Positions 26,429-34,464 of a DNA stretch of 64,000 bases are shown here, piece by piece. The translations under genes and the position numbers were made by a program. The notes under the pieces were generated by a model. That model worked only from the letters and a program-made list of their open reading frames with translations. It did no database searches and had not been told where the DNA came from. Every line of letters starts with the position of its first letter. Positions within the stretch are counted from its first letter, which is position 1. The stretch is from Bacteroidota bacterium. Lineage in GTDB: Bacteria; Bacteroidota; Bacteroidia; Cytophagales; Cyclobacteriaceae. Where the stretch lies: NCBI GenBank assembly GCA_023412765.1, contig JAEZBX010000349.1:1-64000 (forward strand), in the 5' to 3' direction.

Positions 26429-27118
26429 ATGATCAAACTGAAAAATCTTGAAAAAGTCTATACGACTGAAGAAGTAGAAACTACCGCCTTAAACAACATC
26501 AACATTGAAATTAAGGAAGGTGAGTTCGTTGCCATTATGGGTCCGTCAGGTTGCGGAAAGTCTACGCTCCTCAACATATTAGGGTTGTTGGACAATCCGT
26601 CTGGAGGAGAATACCATTTTGGGGAGCACGAAGTTGCAAGGTATTCGGAGCGCCAGCGTGCTCAACTTCGGAAGGGATCTATCGGTTTCGTGTTTCAAAG
26701 TTTTAACCTGATCGACGAGCTTACCGTGTTTGAAAATGTTGAGCTTCCGTTACTATATATGAAAGTTCCATCAGGTGAACGGAAGCAAAGAGTGGAGGAA
26801 GTTTTGGAACGCATGAACATCATGCATCGCAGGAATCACTTTCCGCAGCAGCTCTCAGGAGGACAGCAACAGCGCGTCGCTATCTCCCGCGCTATCGTGG
26901 CGAAACCCCGTGTGATCCTCGCCGATGAGCCAACGGGTAATCTTGACTCTGCAAATGGTGAGGAAGTGATGAAGCTTTTGTCACAGTTGAATGAAGAAGG
27001 CACCACCATCATCATGGTTACGCACTCTCCTTATGATGCAAACTATGCACACCGCATCATCAACCTGTTCGACGGAAAAGTTGTTACAGAGAATATCAAA
27101 GAACAATTTCATATCTGA
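26429..27118 (+). CDS. ABC transporter ATPase (MacB/LolD type)
   Basis: 229 residues. Walker A GPSGCGKST, signature LSGGQQQR, Walker B VILADEPTGNLD, and the switch His in MVTHSP. Length and the AISRAIVAKPRVILADEPT context place it with LolD/MacB/FtsE-like ATPases that drive mechanotransmission permeases of the FtsX type. It would power both permeases encoded downstream. A stable hairpin occupies the 120-nt gap after it. Confidence 0.95.
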   Translation: MIKLKNLEKVYTTEEVETTALNNINIEIKEGEFVAIMGPSGCGKSTLLNILGLLDNPSGGEYHFGEHEVARYSERQRAQLRKGSIGFVFQSFNLIDELTVFENVELPLLYMKVPSGERKQRVEEVLERMNIMHRRNHFPQQLSGGQQQRVAISRAIVAKPRVILADEPTGNLDSANGEEVMKLLSQLNEEGTTIIMVTHSPYDANYAHRIINLFDGKVVTENIKEQFHI

Positions 27119-27135
27119 TAATTACCAGGCATCAT

Positions 27136-27178
27136 TGATGTTAACTTTCTCGGGCATTCGCCTGAAAAGTTAACGTCA
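27136..27178. other. Large hairpin between ABC ATPase and first permease
   Basis: GTTAACTTT (27140-27148) pairs perfectly with AAAGTTAAC (27166-27174), extendable by four more pairs including one G-T. An inner GGC/GCC pair lies in the loop. No T-run follows. It may separate the stability of the ATPase and permease parts of the message. Confidence 0.55.
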
Positions 27179-27238
27179 ACGTGCAACCTTAACCAGGGAT
27201 TTACAGTCTATTGTTTATCCAACAATACCCATTTACCC

Positions 27239-29614
27239 ATGCTTAAGAATTTCTTTTTGGTCACCCTTCGGAACATGATGAAGAACAAGCTCTTTATCTT
27301 CATCAACATTTTTGGAATGGGGCTCGCTATCGGCTGTTGTATCGTAGCCTATTTTGCCTATGAGTACGATTCGAATTTCGATGCTGTTCATAAAAATGGT
27401 GAACACATCTACCGCGTTAGTGTTGTTCGTGAATTTGACAACCAGGTAACTCGATTTGGAATATCGCCACTACCACTCCGCTCAATTGTGGACCAGAATT
27501 TTAACGATGTGGAGAAGTCAACGCGTTTCTTTTTCTCATGGTCCAATTTCAAAAGGGAAGACGATTTGTTCCAGTCGAATCTCGCATACGTCGATCCGGA
27601 TTTCTTTGAAATGTTTTCCTTTGAATTTATTAAGGGAGATCCGAAGGCATTGCAGGATGTCAGAAGCGTTTTTATAAGTGATAAAATGGCGGTTAAATTG
27701 TTTGCTTCCCCTGAAGAAGCTTACGGTAAGACGATCACGCAGGTAATTGGTCAGGAATTGAAAGAAATCAAGATTGCCGGTGTGTTTAAAGAGCCTCCGC
27801 AAAATTCAAGTTTCTATTCTCGCGAGGCGTATCTCAATTTCGAAAACTGCAAGGATGAACATAAGGGTGTAATTGACGACAACTGGCAACAGGAGTCCAC
27901 ATTATTTGTACAAATCAATGACCCCAATCGTTTAAGTACCGTACGCCAGCAACTACAGCCCTATACGGCAAACAATAATAAAGCCCGGGAGGATTTTATC
28001 ATTAAAGAATTCGTCCTGGATCACTTTCCATCAATGGCGCATGGTGACAGGGCGGAAGAGGTCCGCACGTGGACATGGGATGCACCTCCGATTGCCGCTA
28101 TCGTCGGATCATCTGTAATGGGAATTCTGATTTTAATGATCGCCTGTTTTAATCTAACAAATACCGCAATTGCTATCTCTTCAAGACGACTAAAAGAAAT
28201 TGGAATCCGGAAAGTGATGGGCGGATTGAGAAAGCAATTAATTATACAATTCATTGGTGAGACTACCTTGATTTGCTTTTTCGCGCTTTTAGTGGGTTTG
28301 ATCATTGGCCGGTTCCTCGCCGACGGATGGAACGCCATGTGGGAATACATGCGTGTAACACCTCACTATCTTGACAATCCACAGTTTTGGACATTTACGG
28401 GTGGAGTGCTTCTATTTACAGGATTGCTGGCTGGCGGATATCCTGCGTTCTACGTCAGCAAATTTGAGCCGATCAGCATATTAAAAGGGAAATTGAAGTT
28501 TGGTGGTACCAATTATTTTACACGCACGCTGCTCGGACTTCAATTTTCAATTTCTCTGATTGCAATTGTGAGTGCGATAGCATTCTGGCAAAACGCAAGG
28601 TATCAACGCGATTACGACCTAGGCTTTGATGAGAAAGGTTCAGTGATCGCATGGCTGGAGACAGAATCGTTTGACACTTATCGGAATGCCTTGGCAGAAA
28701 ACCCAGAAATTATTTCAATGGCAGGGGCTGCTAGTGGTATTTTTTCCAACCGCTCTCATGAGCCGGTAAAGTTTGAGTCAAAACAAGTTGAAGTGGATAT
28801 CATCGATGTCGGTGATGGCTATTTAAAAACGATGGATCTAACGCTTGTTGATGGACGTGATTTTGTACGGGATTCGGAAACAGACAAAAAAGAATCAATT
28901 ATTATTTCACAAAAAATGGCCTCGCTGTTCGGATGGGAAAAACCATTGGGTAAAGAGGTGATTTGGAAAGATTCTGTCAAGCTTTATGTCGTTGGCGTGG
29001 TAAAGGATGTTTACACACTCGGCCTATGGCGCCCGATGGAACCACTCATGATCCGATACGTCGGTCCAGAAAAGTATAGCCAAATCGTTGTAAACACGGA
29101 AGCTGCCAAGGTTCCTGCAATCAACAAGTTTATGGAAGCGAAGTGGAAGGAAATTTTTCCCAATCGTCTTTATAATGGTAGCATGCTCTCTGGAATAACG
29201 GATGAAGTTGAGGACGTCAACGCGAACATAATGACCATGTACACATTTCTAGGTGTGATAGCACTCATGCTTTCGGCAACAGGATTATTCACGCTAGTGT
29301 CATTAAATATTATAAGAAGAACAAAAGAGATTGGTGTACGCAAAGTATTAGGTGCGTCGGTGAGCAACATCACGCGAATAATTAACACAGAATTTTTCGT
29401 GATCCTTGTGCTGGCATCAGCGGCAGGATCCGTTCTCAGTTACTTCGCAGTAGACCTGCTCATGGGCAGCATCTGGAATTATTATCTATCGACAACGGGA
29501 GTGACATTTGTTGTAGCAATTTCAATAATGTTCCTGGTTTCTGTGGCGGTTATTGGATACAAAGTGCTGGCTGCTGCTTCAATGAACCCGGTTAATACAT
29601 TGCGTGACGAGTAA
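27239..29614 (+). CDS. FtsX/MacB-type ABC permease, first copy
   Basis: 791 residues. One N-terminal helix (FIFINIFGMGLAIGCCIVAYF), a large periplasmic MacB-PCD-like domain, three helices in the middle (from about residue 282, with FEPISILKGKLKFGG after them), a second periplasmic domain, and three C-terminal helices ending in NPVNTLRDE. This tandem FtsX layout is typical of Bacteroidota ABC permeases. ISSRRLKEIGIRKVMGG and IIRRTKEIGVRKVLGAS are the two coupling segments that meet the ATPase. Substrate unknown; peptide, lipid or drug export are all possible. Confidence 0.9.
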   Translation: MLKNFFLVTLRNMMKNKLFIFINIFGMGLAIGCCIVAYFAYEYDSNFDAVHKNGEHIYRVSVVREFDNQVTRFGISPLPLRSIVDQNFNDVEKSTRFFFSWSNFKREDDLFQSNLAYVDPDFFEMFSFEFIKGDPKALQDVRSVFISDKMAVKLFASPEEAYGKTITQVIGQELKEIKIAGVFKEPPQNSSFYSREAYLNFENCKDEHKGVIDDNWQQESTLFVQINDPNRLSTVRQQLQPYTANNNKAREDFIIKEFVLDHFPSMAHGDRAEEVRTWTWDAPPIAAIVGSSVMGILILMIACFNLTNTAIAISSRRLKEIGIRKVMGGLRKQLIIQFIGETTLICFFALLVGLIIGRFLADGWNAMWEYMRVTPHYLDNPQFWTFTGGVLLFTGLLAGGYPAFYVSKFEPISILKGKLKFGGTNYFTRTLLGLQFSISLIAIVSAIAFWQNARYQRDYDLGFDEKGSVIAWLETESFDTYRNALAENPEIISMAGAASGIFSNRSHEPVKFESKQVEVDIIDVGDGYLKTMDLTLVDGRDFVRDSETDKKESIIISQKMASLFGWEKPLGKEVIWKDSVKLYVVGVVKDVYTLGLWRPMEPLMIRYVGPEKYSQIVVNTEAAKVPAINKFMEAKWKEIFPNRLYNGSMLSGITDEVEDVNANIMTMYTFLGVIALMLSATGLFTLVSLNIIRRTKEIGVRKVLGASVSNITRIINTEFFVILVLASAAGSVLSYFAVDLLMGSIWNYYLSTTGVTFVVAISIMFLVSVAVIGYKVLAAASMNPVNTLRDE

Positions 29615-29688
29615 GGTGCTGGCGGTACATTGGTAGTTACGAGTCTTGGGTTTCTGTAGTTCGATTCACATACTTTTCGGATAAATTT

Positions 29689-32091
29689 ATGCTGCGCAAT
29701 TATTTTAAGATCGCCGTGCGGAATATTACCCGCTACAAATTTTATTCTGCGATCAATATCTTAGGAATGTCACTAGGTCTTACGACCTGCCTTATCATCA
29801 TCCTTTACATAGCGGATGAGCTGAGTTATGATAAATTCCACCGGAATGCGGAGCGCATTTATCAGGTTGGCTTACACGCAAAAATCGGCCCGCAGGACAT
29901 AACAGTTTCAAACACTCCTCCACCAATGGGCCCTGCGCTGCTTGATGAATTGCCGGAGGTGGAAGCTTATATGCGCATTGGTCCTTTTTATGGTGAGCCA
30001 GCAATAAAGTATGAAGATAAAGTGTTTGCTGAAAGCAAAGTTTTTTACGTTGACTCAAACTTCTTTCAATTTTTTGACTACAAGTTGCTGGAAGGAGATC
30101 CAAAGACACTGTTGACTGAGCCTAACACAATGGTAATGACCAGGAAGGTGGCGCAAAAATATTTTGGCAACGAAGCGGCTACTGGTAAACTTGTCACTCT
30201 TGATAATGACCGAACCTTTAAGGTTACAGGTGTCGCGGAAAATCCGCCTACGAACTCACACCTCGATTTCGATGTGCTACTCTCATCAGAATCCGGTGAC
30301 CGACTCAAAAACAAGGAGTGGATCAATAATAATATATTTACTTATTTCTTACTTCGCGAGAACGCTCAGATCCAACCTGTAAATCAGAAATTTCTGGAGC
30401 TTGTTGAAAAATACGTCGGCCCCGCTGTTGAACGTTTTTTGGGTTCAACGCTTCAACAGCTGCGCGATTCAGGGGGAGCTTACGGATTTTACGCCATTAA
30501 ACTCACTGACATTCACCTTAAATCCCCTTCTATTCAGGATTTGAAACCCAAGGGCAGTATCCAATATATTTATTTTTTTGCGGGAGTCGGGTTATTCATT
30601 CTCGTTATCGCCTGCATCAATTTTATGAACCTGTCTACCGCGCGGGCTGCTGGACGGGCAAAAGAAGTTGGACTACGAAAAACACTGGGCTCGCTTCGTG
30701 AACAAATGATCGGACAGTTTTTGTCGGAGGCGATGATCTACAGCTTTATAGCTGTAATGATTTCGCTCATAGCATGTTATTATCTCCTGCCTTCATTCAA
30801 TCTTCTTTCAGGCAAAGAACTCGGGATGGATATTTTCTTGCAACCATGGTTCATCACCTGCGTCGCCGGACTCATTGTTTTTGTTGGACTTGTTGCTGGA
30901 AGCTATCCCGCCTTTTATCTCACTTCGTTTAACGCTGTCGATGTCCTTAAAGGAAAAGTAAGAGCCGGAATGAAGAGCAAAGGCGTAAGAAGCCTTTTGG
31001 TTGTATTGCAATTTTCTATTTCTATTTTTCTCATCATTTTCACGGTAGTTGTTTATCAGCAGATTACCTATATGCAGGAGCAAAATCTGGGAATTGACAA
31101 AGAGAACATATTAGTTGTAAAAAATACATTCCGACTAAAGGCAAATAAGGAAGCCTTCCGAAATGCGTTGGCCCAGGAGCAGGGTGTTGTGGACATGAGT
31201 TATTCAAATAATAATTTTCCAGGAGTAAACAATACGACCGTGTTCAAAGAAGCTGGCTCCGAACAAGACCATGTGTTGGGTGTTTACAGCGCTGATCATG
31301 ATCATCAGAAAGTGATGAAGTTTGAATTGACCGATGGGAGATTCTTCTCACGGGAATTTACCACTGATACGGCTGCTGTAGTTTTGAATGAGGCTGCGGC
31401 CAAAGAATTCAATTTTGACAACCCTATTGGCGAGGAACTGCTATACCCAGAAGGTAACAAAATGCGCAGACTGAAAATCGTCGGCGTTATCAAGAATTTT
31501 AATTTCGAATCTTTTAGAGACCAGGTACGTCCGTTGGCAATTTTGTTGGATGCTAATGCGAATACTCTCTTAATCAAGTATCAGGGTAGTCCGACGGCGC
31601 TGGTTCAAAAAGTGGAATCTACCTGGAAGCACCACGCTTCTAACGAACCTTTCGAATATTCATTTCTTGATCAAAGCTTTAACGAGTTATTCAAGACGGA
31701 GCAGCGAATGGGAACAATCTTCGCGATCTTTTCCGGCCTCACTATTTTTGTGGCGTGTCTTGGTCTGTTTGCTTTAGCTGCATTTACAGCAGAGCAACGG
31801 ACGAAGGAGATAGGTATCCGTAAAGTGATGGGTGCATCTGTGCGCAATCTTGCTTTCCTATTATCACGAGAGTTTACGCTGTTGGTACTAATCGCATTTG
31901 TTCCCGCGGCGCTTGCAGGGTGGTATGTGTCAAGTCAATGGCTGGAAGAATTTGTGTATCGTATCAATGTTAGCCCATTTGTAATAATTGTCAGCGGCAT
32001 TGTGGCAATTGTTGTAGCATGGGTCACCGTGAGTTTTCAATCCATAAAAGCTGCGACTTCGAATCCGGTAGACTCGCTCCGATACGAGTAA
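29689..32091 (+). CDS. FtsX/MacB-type ABC permease, second copy
   Basis: 800 residues with the same tandem FtsX layout as its neighbour: MLRNYFKIAVRNITRYKFYS start, helix 1, periplasmic domain, AAGRAKEVGLRKTLGS and AEQRTKEIGIRKVMGAS coupling segments, and an NPVDSLRYE end. It starts 74 nt after the first permease. The two differ enough in sequence that they look like old paralogues rather than a recent duplication. They may form a heterodimer with a single ATPase, or two alternative exporters. Confidence 0.9.
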   Translation: MLRNYFKIAVRNITRYKFYSAINILGMSLGLTTCLIIILYIADELSYDKFHRNAERIYQVGLHAKIGPQDITVSNTPPPMGPALLDELPEVEAYMRIGPFYGEPAIKYEDKVFAESKVFYVDSNFFQFFDYKLLEGDPKTLLTEPNTMVMTRKVAQKYFGNEAATGKLVTLDNDRTFKVTGVAENPPTNSHLDFDVLLSSESGDRLKNKEWINNNIFTYFLLRENAQIQPVNQKFLELVEKYVGPAVERFLGSTLQQLRDSGGAYGFYAIKLTDIHLKSPSIQDLKPKGSIQYIYFFAGVGLFILVIACINFMNLSTARAAGRAKEVGLRKTLGSLREQMIGQFLSEAMIYSFIAVMISLIACYYLLPSFNLLSGKELGMDIFLQPWFITCVAGLIVFVGLVAGSYPAFYLTSFNAVDVLKGKVRAGMKSKGVRSLLVVLQFSISIFLIIFTVVVYQQITYMQEQNLGIDKENILVVKNTFRLKANKEAFRNALAQEQGVVDMSYSNNNFPGVNNTTVFKEAGSEQDHVLGVYSADHDHQKVMKFELTDGRFFSREFTTDTAAVVLNEAAAKEFNFDNPIGEELLYPEGNKMRRLKIVGVIKNFNFESFRDQVRPLAILLDANANTLLIKYQGSPTALVQKVESTWKHHASNEPFEYSFLDQSFNELFKTEQRMGTIFAIFSGLTIFVACLGLFALAAFTAEQRTKEIGIRKVMGASVRNLAFLLSREFTLLVLIAFVPAALAGWYVSSQWLEEFVYRINVSPFVIIVSGIVAIVVAWVTVSFQSIKAATSNPVDSLRYE

Positions 32092-32096
32092 GGGAA

Positions 32097-32477
32097 TCAA
32101 CTTTTATCCTTAATACTTTTTATTTTCCCGTTTTCAAATTCGAACTCTGACGTTCCCTGCAAGGTCAGAGTGTCGCCTTTTTTTAAACCGTTTGGTAAGT
32201 CAGTTGACAGGGTTGCTTCGTAGCTGATTTTTATTAAAACTTTTGAAGCTGCGAAGTCCCACGATTCGATTATCTGTTTTCTTTGATCGAAGTATTGCGT
32301 CGCAGCTTCTGCCTGTCGTTTAAATTCGTTGATCCCTTTGGTTTCCAAATCAACTTGTCCATTAGAAATATTCTGAAACACCACATTCTCATGTAGGTGT
32401 CTTATCATCCCCGCTACGTCGAACCTGTTGTATGATTTAATATAATCTTCGATGATTTGCTTTTGTTGTTCATCCAT
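32097..32477 (-). CDS. SnoaL/NTF2-like domain protein
   Basis: 126 residues, single NTF2-like cone fold: helix MDEQQKQIIEDYIKSYNRFD, then MIRHLHENVVFQN, later strands ending FEFENGKIKSIKDKS. No signal peptide. Members of this fold include small enzymes and binding proteins, so no reaction can be given. It is convergent with the second permease (5 nt gap) and stands alone on its strand. Confidence 0.8.
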   Translation of the reverse strand: MDEQQKQIIEDYIKSYNRFDVAGMIRHLHENVVFQNISNGQVDLETKGINEFKRQAEAATQYFDQRKQIIESWDFAASKVLIKISYEATLSTDLPNGLKKGDTLTLQGTSEFEFENGKIKSIKDKS

Positions 32478-32770
32478 ATCACTGAAGTTTTTGTTGAAAC
32501 TCTAACGAAATCTTTATGTTCAGCATTCTTATTGGGGCACGCGACTCCGCATTACATTAGCGTATTAAAATCTCCAAAGGGCTTATAGTTTGCGCAATTG
32601 CACAACGAAAATTCCCTTGCTTTTTACGTTGCGACGCTTAACGAAATTAATTCGAAAACAGCGAAATTCGATGAAAATAAGGGCATTTGTCCTCCCAATG
32701 TTAAGTTTTGCATGCAAGGCTTATTCTGCGGGGAACATTTAGTACCTTAGAGCTGACAATCATAATTTTT
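32478..32770. other. Divergent intergenic region, no gene seen
   Basis: 293 nt between the NTF2-like gene (minus) and the Lys-rich gene (plus). It must hold promoters for both. I found no clean TTG-N19-TAnnTTTG match; TACCTTAG near 32741 is the nearest -7-like sequence. No repeat or RNA gene recognised. Confidence 0.4.
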
Positions 32771-33058
32771 ATGGAAAAAGCTAAAACATCTAAGAAGGCG
32801 CTCAAAGGCCTTATAGAAGATTCAATGAAGGAAGCAATTGGAACTTTGGAGCTACCTAAGCCCACAAAAAAAGTTAACAAGGTGCTACAACGGAATTCCA
32901 AAAAACTTGCATCGCTTTTCGCCGACATGATCAGGCGTGAAAACAAAAAGAAAAAGAAGGCTGAAAAGTTTATGGAGGAGGGAAAATCAAAAGCAAAAAA
33001 AGTAAAGAAACCAAAGGAACTAAAATTCGTTAAGCAAGGAGAAACTGTAAGCGCTTAA
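32771..33058 (+). CDS. Small lysine-rich basic protein, function unknown
   Basis: 95 residues from ATG at 32771. Nearly a third of residues are Lys, clustered in the second half (ENKKKKKAEKF, KSKAKKVKKPKELK). The first half predicts amphipathic helix (ALKGLIEDSMKEAIGTLE). No signal peptide or Cys. The composition resembles small nucleic-acid-binding proteins such as histone H1-like or Alba-like tails, but I recognise no family. It stands alone, with its own strong terminator 24 nt after the stop, suggesting an abundant monocistronic message. The longer reading from 32708 is less likely because its added residues are hydrophobic and unlike the rest. Confidence 0.65.
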   Translation: MEKAKTSKKALKGLIEDSMKEAIGTLELPKPTKKVNKVLQRNSKKLASLFADMIRRENKKKKKAEKFMEEGKSKAKKVKKPKELKFVKQGETVSA

Positions 33059-33081
33059 CAATCTTATTAATTTTAATATCG

Positions 33082-33126
33082 CCCTTGATGTTGAACTTGC
33101 AATGCTCTTCAACATCAAGGGTTTTA
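33082..33126 (+). terminator. Strong terminator of the Lys-rich gene
   Basis: CCCTTGATGTTGAA (33082-33095) pairs perfectly with TTCAACATCAAGGG (33108-33121) around a 12-nt loop, then TTTTATTTT. The 14-bp stem is followed by T only on the plus strand. It overlaps the crtY stop codon on the other strand. Confidence 0.9.
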
Positions 33127-33819
33127 TTTTGCCGACGTCTCAAGCCTCCATTCGTAAACCGAAACGTTAGCCAACAATAAAAGCATGGCATAAAAAATAT
33201 CTTCCAGTGGAATGGTTCCAAGCCTTAATCCCAGAATAGCCGTATCGTTGTACCACACCACTTCTTCCTCGATGAAGGAGCCCGTAAGAATACCATTCAC
33301 TAAAAAGAAAGGCACCAGTATCGCCAGAAACGATACATAGAAATACCCAGGAAACCTTGCCCGCGCTTTCAACGCCAGAAAAGCGAGGAAAAATGACAGG
33401 CCAAGGAATGTTATTGCAGTATACGCCTTGTCGATAAAATAAATACCCGAAACCGCGAGAACAATCACCATAAAATATGACAACACTTCATGCCTTGAAA
33501 AAAAAAGCGTTGACTGAGTCAAATTTTTGAAAGCGTGATAAGTAAAAAGACAGGCGAACGGAATACAGACAAAGAACAGAATTTCCTCGATCGGTAGCGA
33601 TCCAAACGTCAGCCCGGTGTGATACCGAGAATTAAATCCCCATATTCCAAGCTGTGTAAAAAGCTCATCCCACAAGGTAAACAATATCGCTGGCAATAGG
33701 ATGGCAGTAAGTAGCGCCTTCCATGTTTTATAAAATGTTCCTCTGATCCAAAAGCTTACCAACATTGGTAAACAAAGACAGATAAGATTAATGAGGAGAT
33801 AAAGATATTGTGATTTCAA
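33124..33819 (-). CDS. crtY: Lycopene cyclase (CrtYcd-type, fused)
   Basis: 231 residues, six or seven helices made of two related halves. Each half carries the acidic motif of the small membrane lycopene cyclases: LPIEEILFF in the first and IPLEDIFYAML in the second. The enzyme cyclises lycopene ends to beta-ionone rings, giving beta-carotene. The fused arrangement is like that of archaea and Bacteroidota, in contrast to the heterodimer of actinobacteria. Its start is 8 nt after the crtZ stop, so the two are one operon. Phytoene synthase and desaturase genes are not adjacent; a decayed desaturase-like fragment lies at 42.4 kb. Confidence 0.9.
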   Translation of the reverse strand: MKSQYLYLLINLICLCLPMLVSFWIRGTFYKTWKALLTAILLPAILFTLWDELFTQLGIWGFNSRYHTGLTFGSLPIEEILFFVCIPFACLFTYHAFKNLTQSTLFFSRHEVLSYFMVIVLAVSGIYFIDKAYTAITFLGLSFFLAFLALKARARFPGYFYVSFLAILVPFFLVNGILTGSFIEEEVVWYNDTAILGLRLGTIPLEDIFYAMLLLLANVSVYEWRLETSAK

Positions 33820-33827
33820 AACTTAGT

Positions 33828-34322
33828 TTAAGGTTCACTCTCTTGAGACTTGGGTCTGTTAGCTGAATCGTATTTTTTAGCAGCGACCAGAAATCCGAAT
33901 GCTTCGCATCCATCCTTTGTATGCTTGCTATGATGGATATAATGCGCATTAATTATTCTCTGAAGATACCGACCAGGCTTTGACGGTCGCCATTTTATCC
34001 GCTGATGAACGATTACATCATGAAAAATGAAATAGAATACGCCATAACAAAATATTCCAGTTGCAACAGCAATCAGGTAGAGATTAAAATTTACAAGGGT
34101 TCCATAATAGAACAATGCGATGCAAGGAACACTAAAAAGAATTGCAAATAAATCATTTCTTTCCAGTGAATGATCATGAACGCTGTGATGGGATTTATGC
34201 CACGACCATAGAAACCCGTGCATTATGTATTTGTGCGTGAACCACGCGATAAATTCCCAGATCAGAAAAGTACCGATCATAATAAACACACAAAGCACAA
34301 TAGTCAAAACTTGCATATTCAA
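33828..34322 (-). CDS. crtZ: Beta-carotene hydroxylase (CrtZ, fatty acid hydroxylase superfamily)
   Basis: 164 residues, four helices, and the four His boxes of di-iron membrane hydroxylases: HKYIMH, HKSHH, HDVIVH and HYIHH. CrtZ hydroxylates beta-carotene at C3/C3' to zeaxanthin. First gene of the crtZ-crtY pair. The 142-nt divergent region upstream contains an inverted repeat at 34361-34381 that may be an operator. Confidence 0.9.
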   Translation of the reverse strand: MNMQVLTIVLCVFIMIGTFLIWEFIAWFTHKYIMHGFLWSWHKSHHSVHDHSLERNDLFAILFSVPCIALFYYGTLVNFNLYLIAVATGIFCYGVFYFIFHDVIVHQRIKWRPSKPGRYLQRIINAHYIHHSKHTKDGCEAFGFLVAAKKYDSANRPKSQESEP

Positions 34323-34360
34323 ATGACGCGTTTCAGGTATTTATTTGCAAAAAAAGGTAT

Positions 34361-34381
34361 TTAAGTGGACAGCCCACTTAA
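34361..34381. promoter_or_regulatory. Inverted repeat in the crtZ / PSD1-gene divergent region
   Basis: TTAAGTGG (34361-34368), spacer ACAGC, CCACTTAA (34374-34381), a perfect 8-bp inverted repeat. It lies 39 nt upstream of the crtZ start. Could be a repressor operator. Confidence 0.4.
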
Positions 34382-34464
34382 CTAATTTGAACCTCGAATT
34401 TACCCTATTTAATACTCTTTTGAAACTCCTTGAATTTACGGTAACTTCAATCTTCTTTTGAGGT

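Noticed and set aside
27239..32091. Recent tandem duplication of the two permeases
   Set aside because: Layout is the same, but the sequences differ widely outside the coupling motifs, so this is an old paralogue pair.
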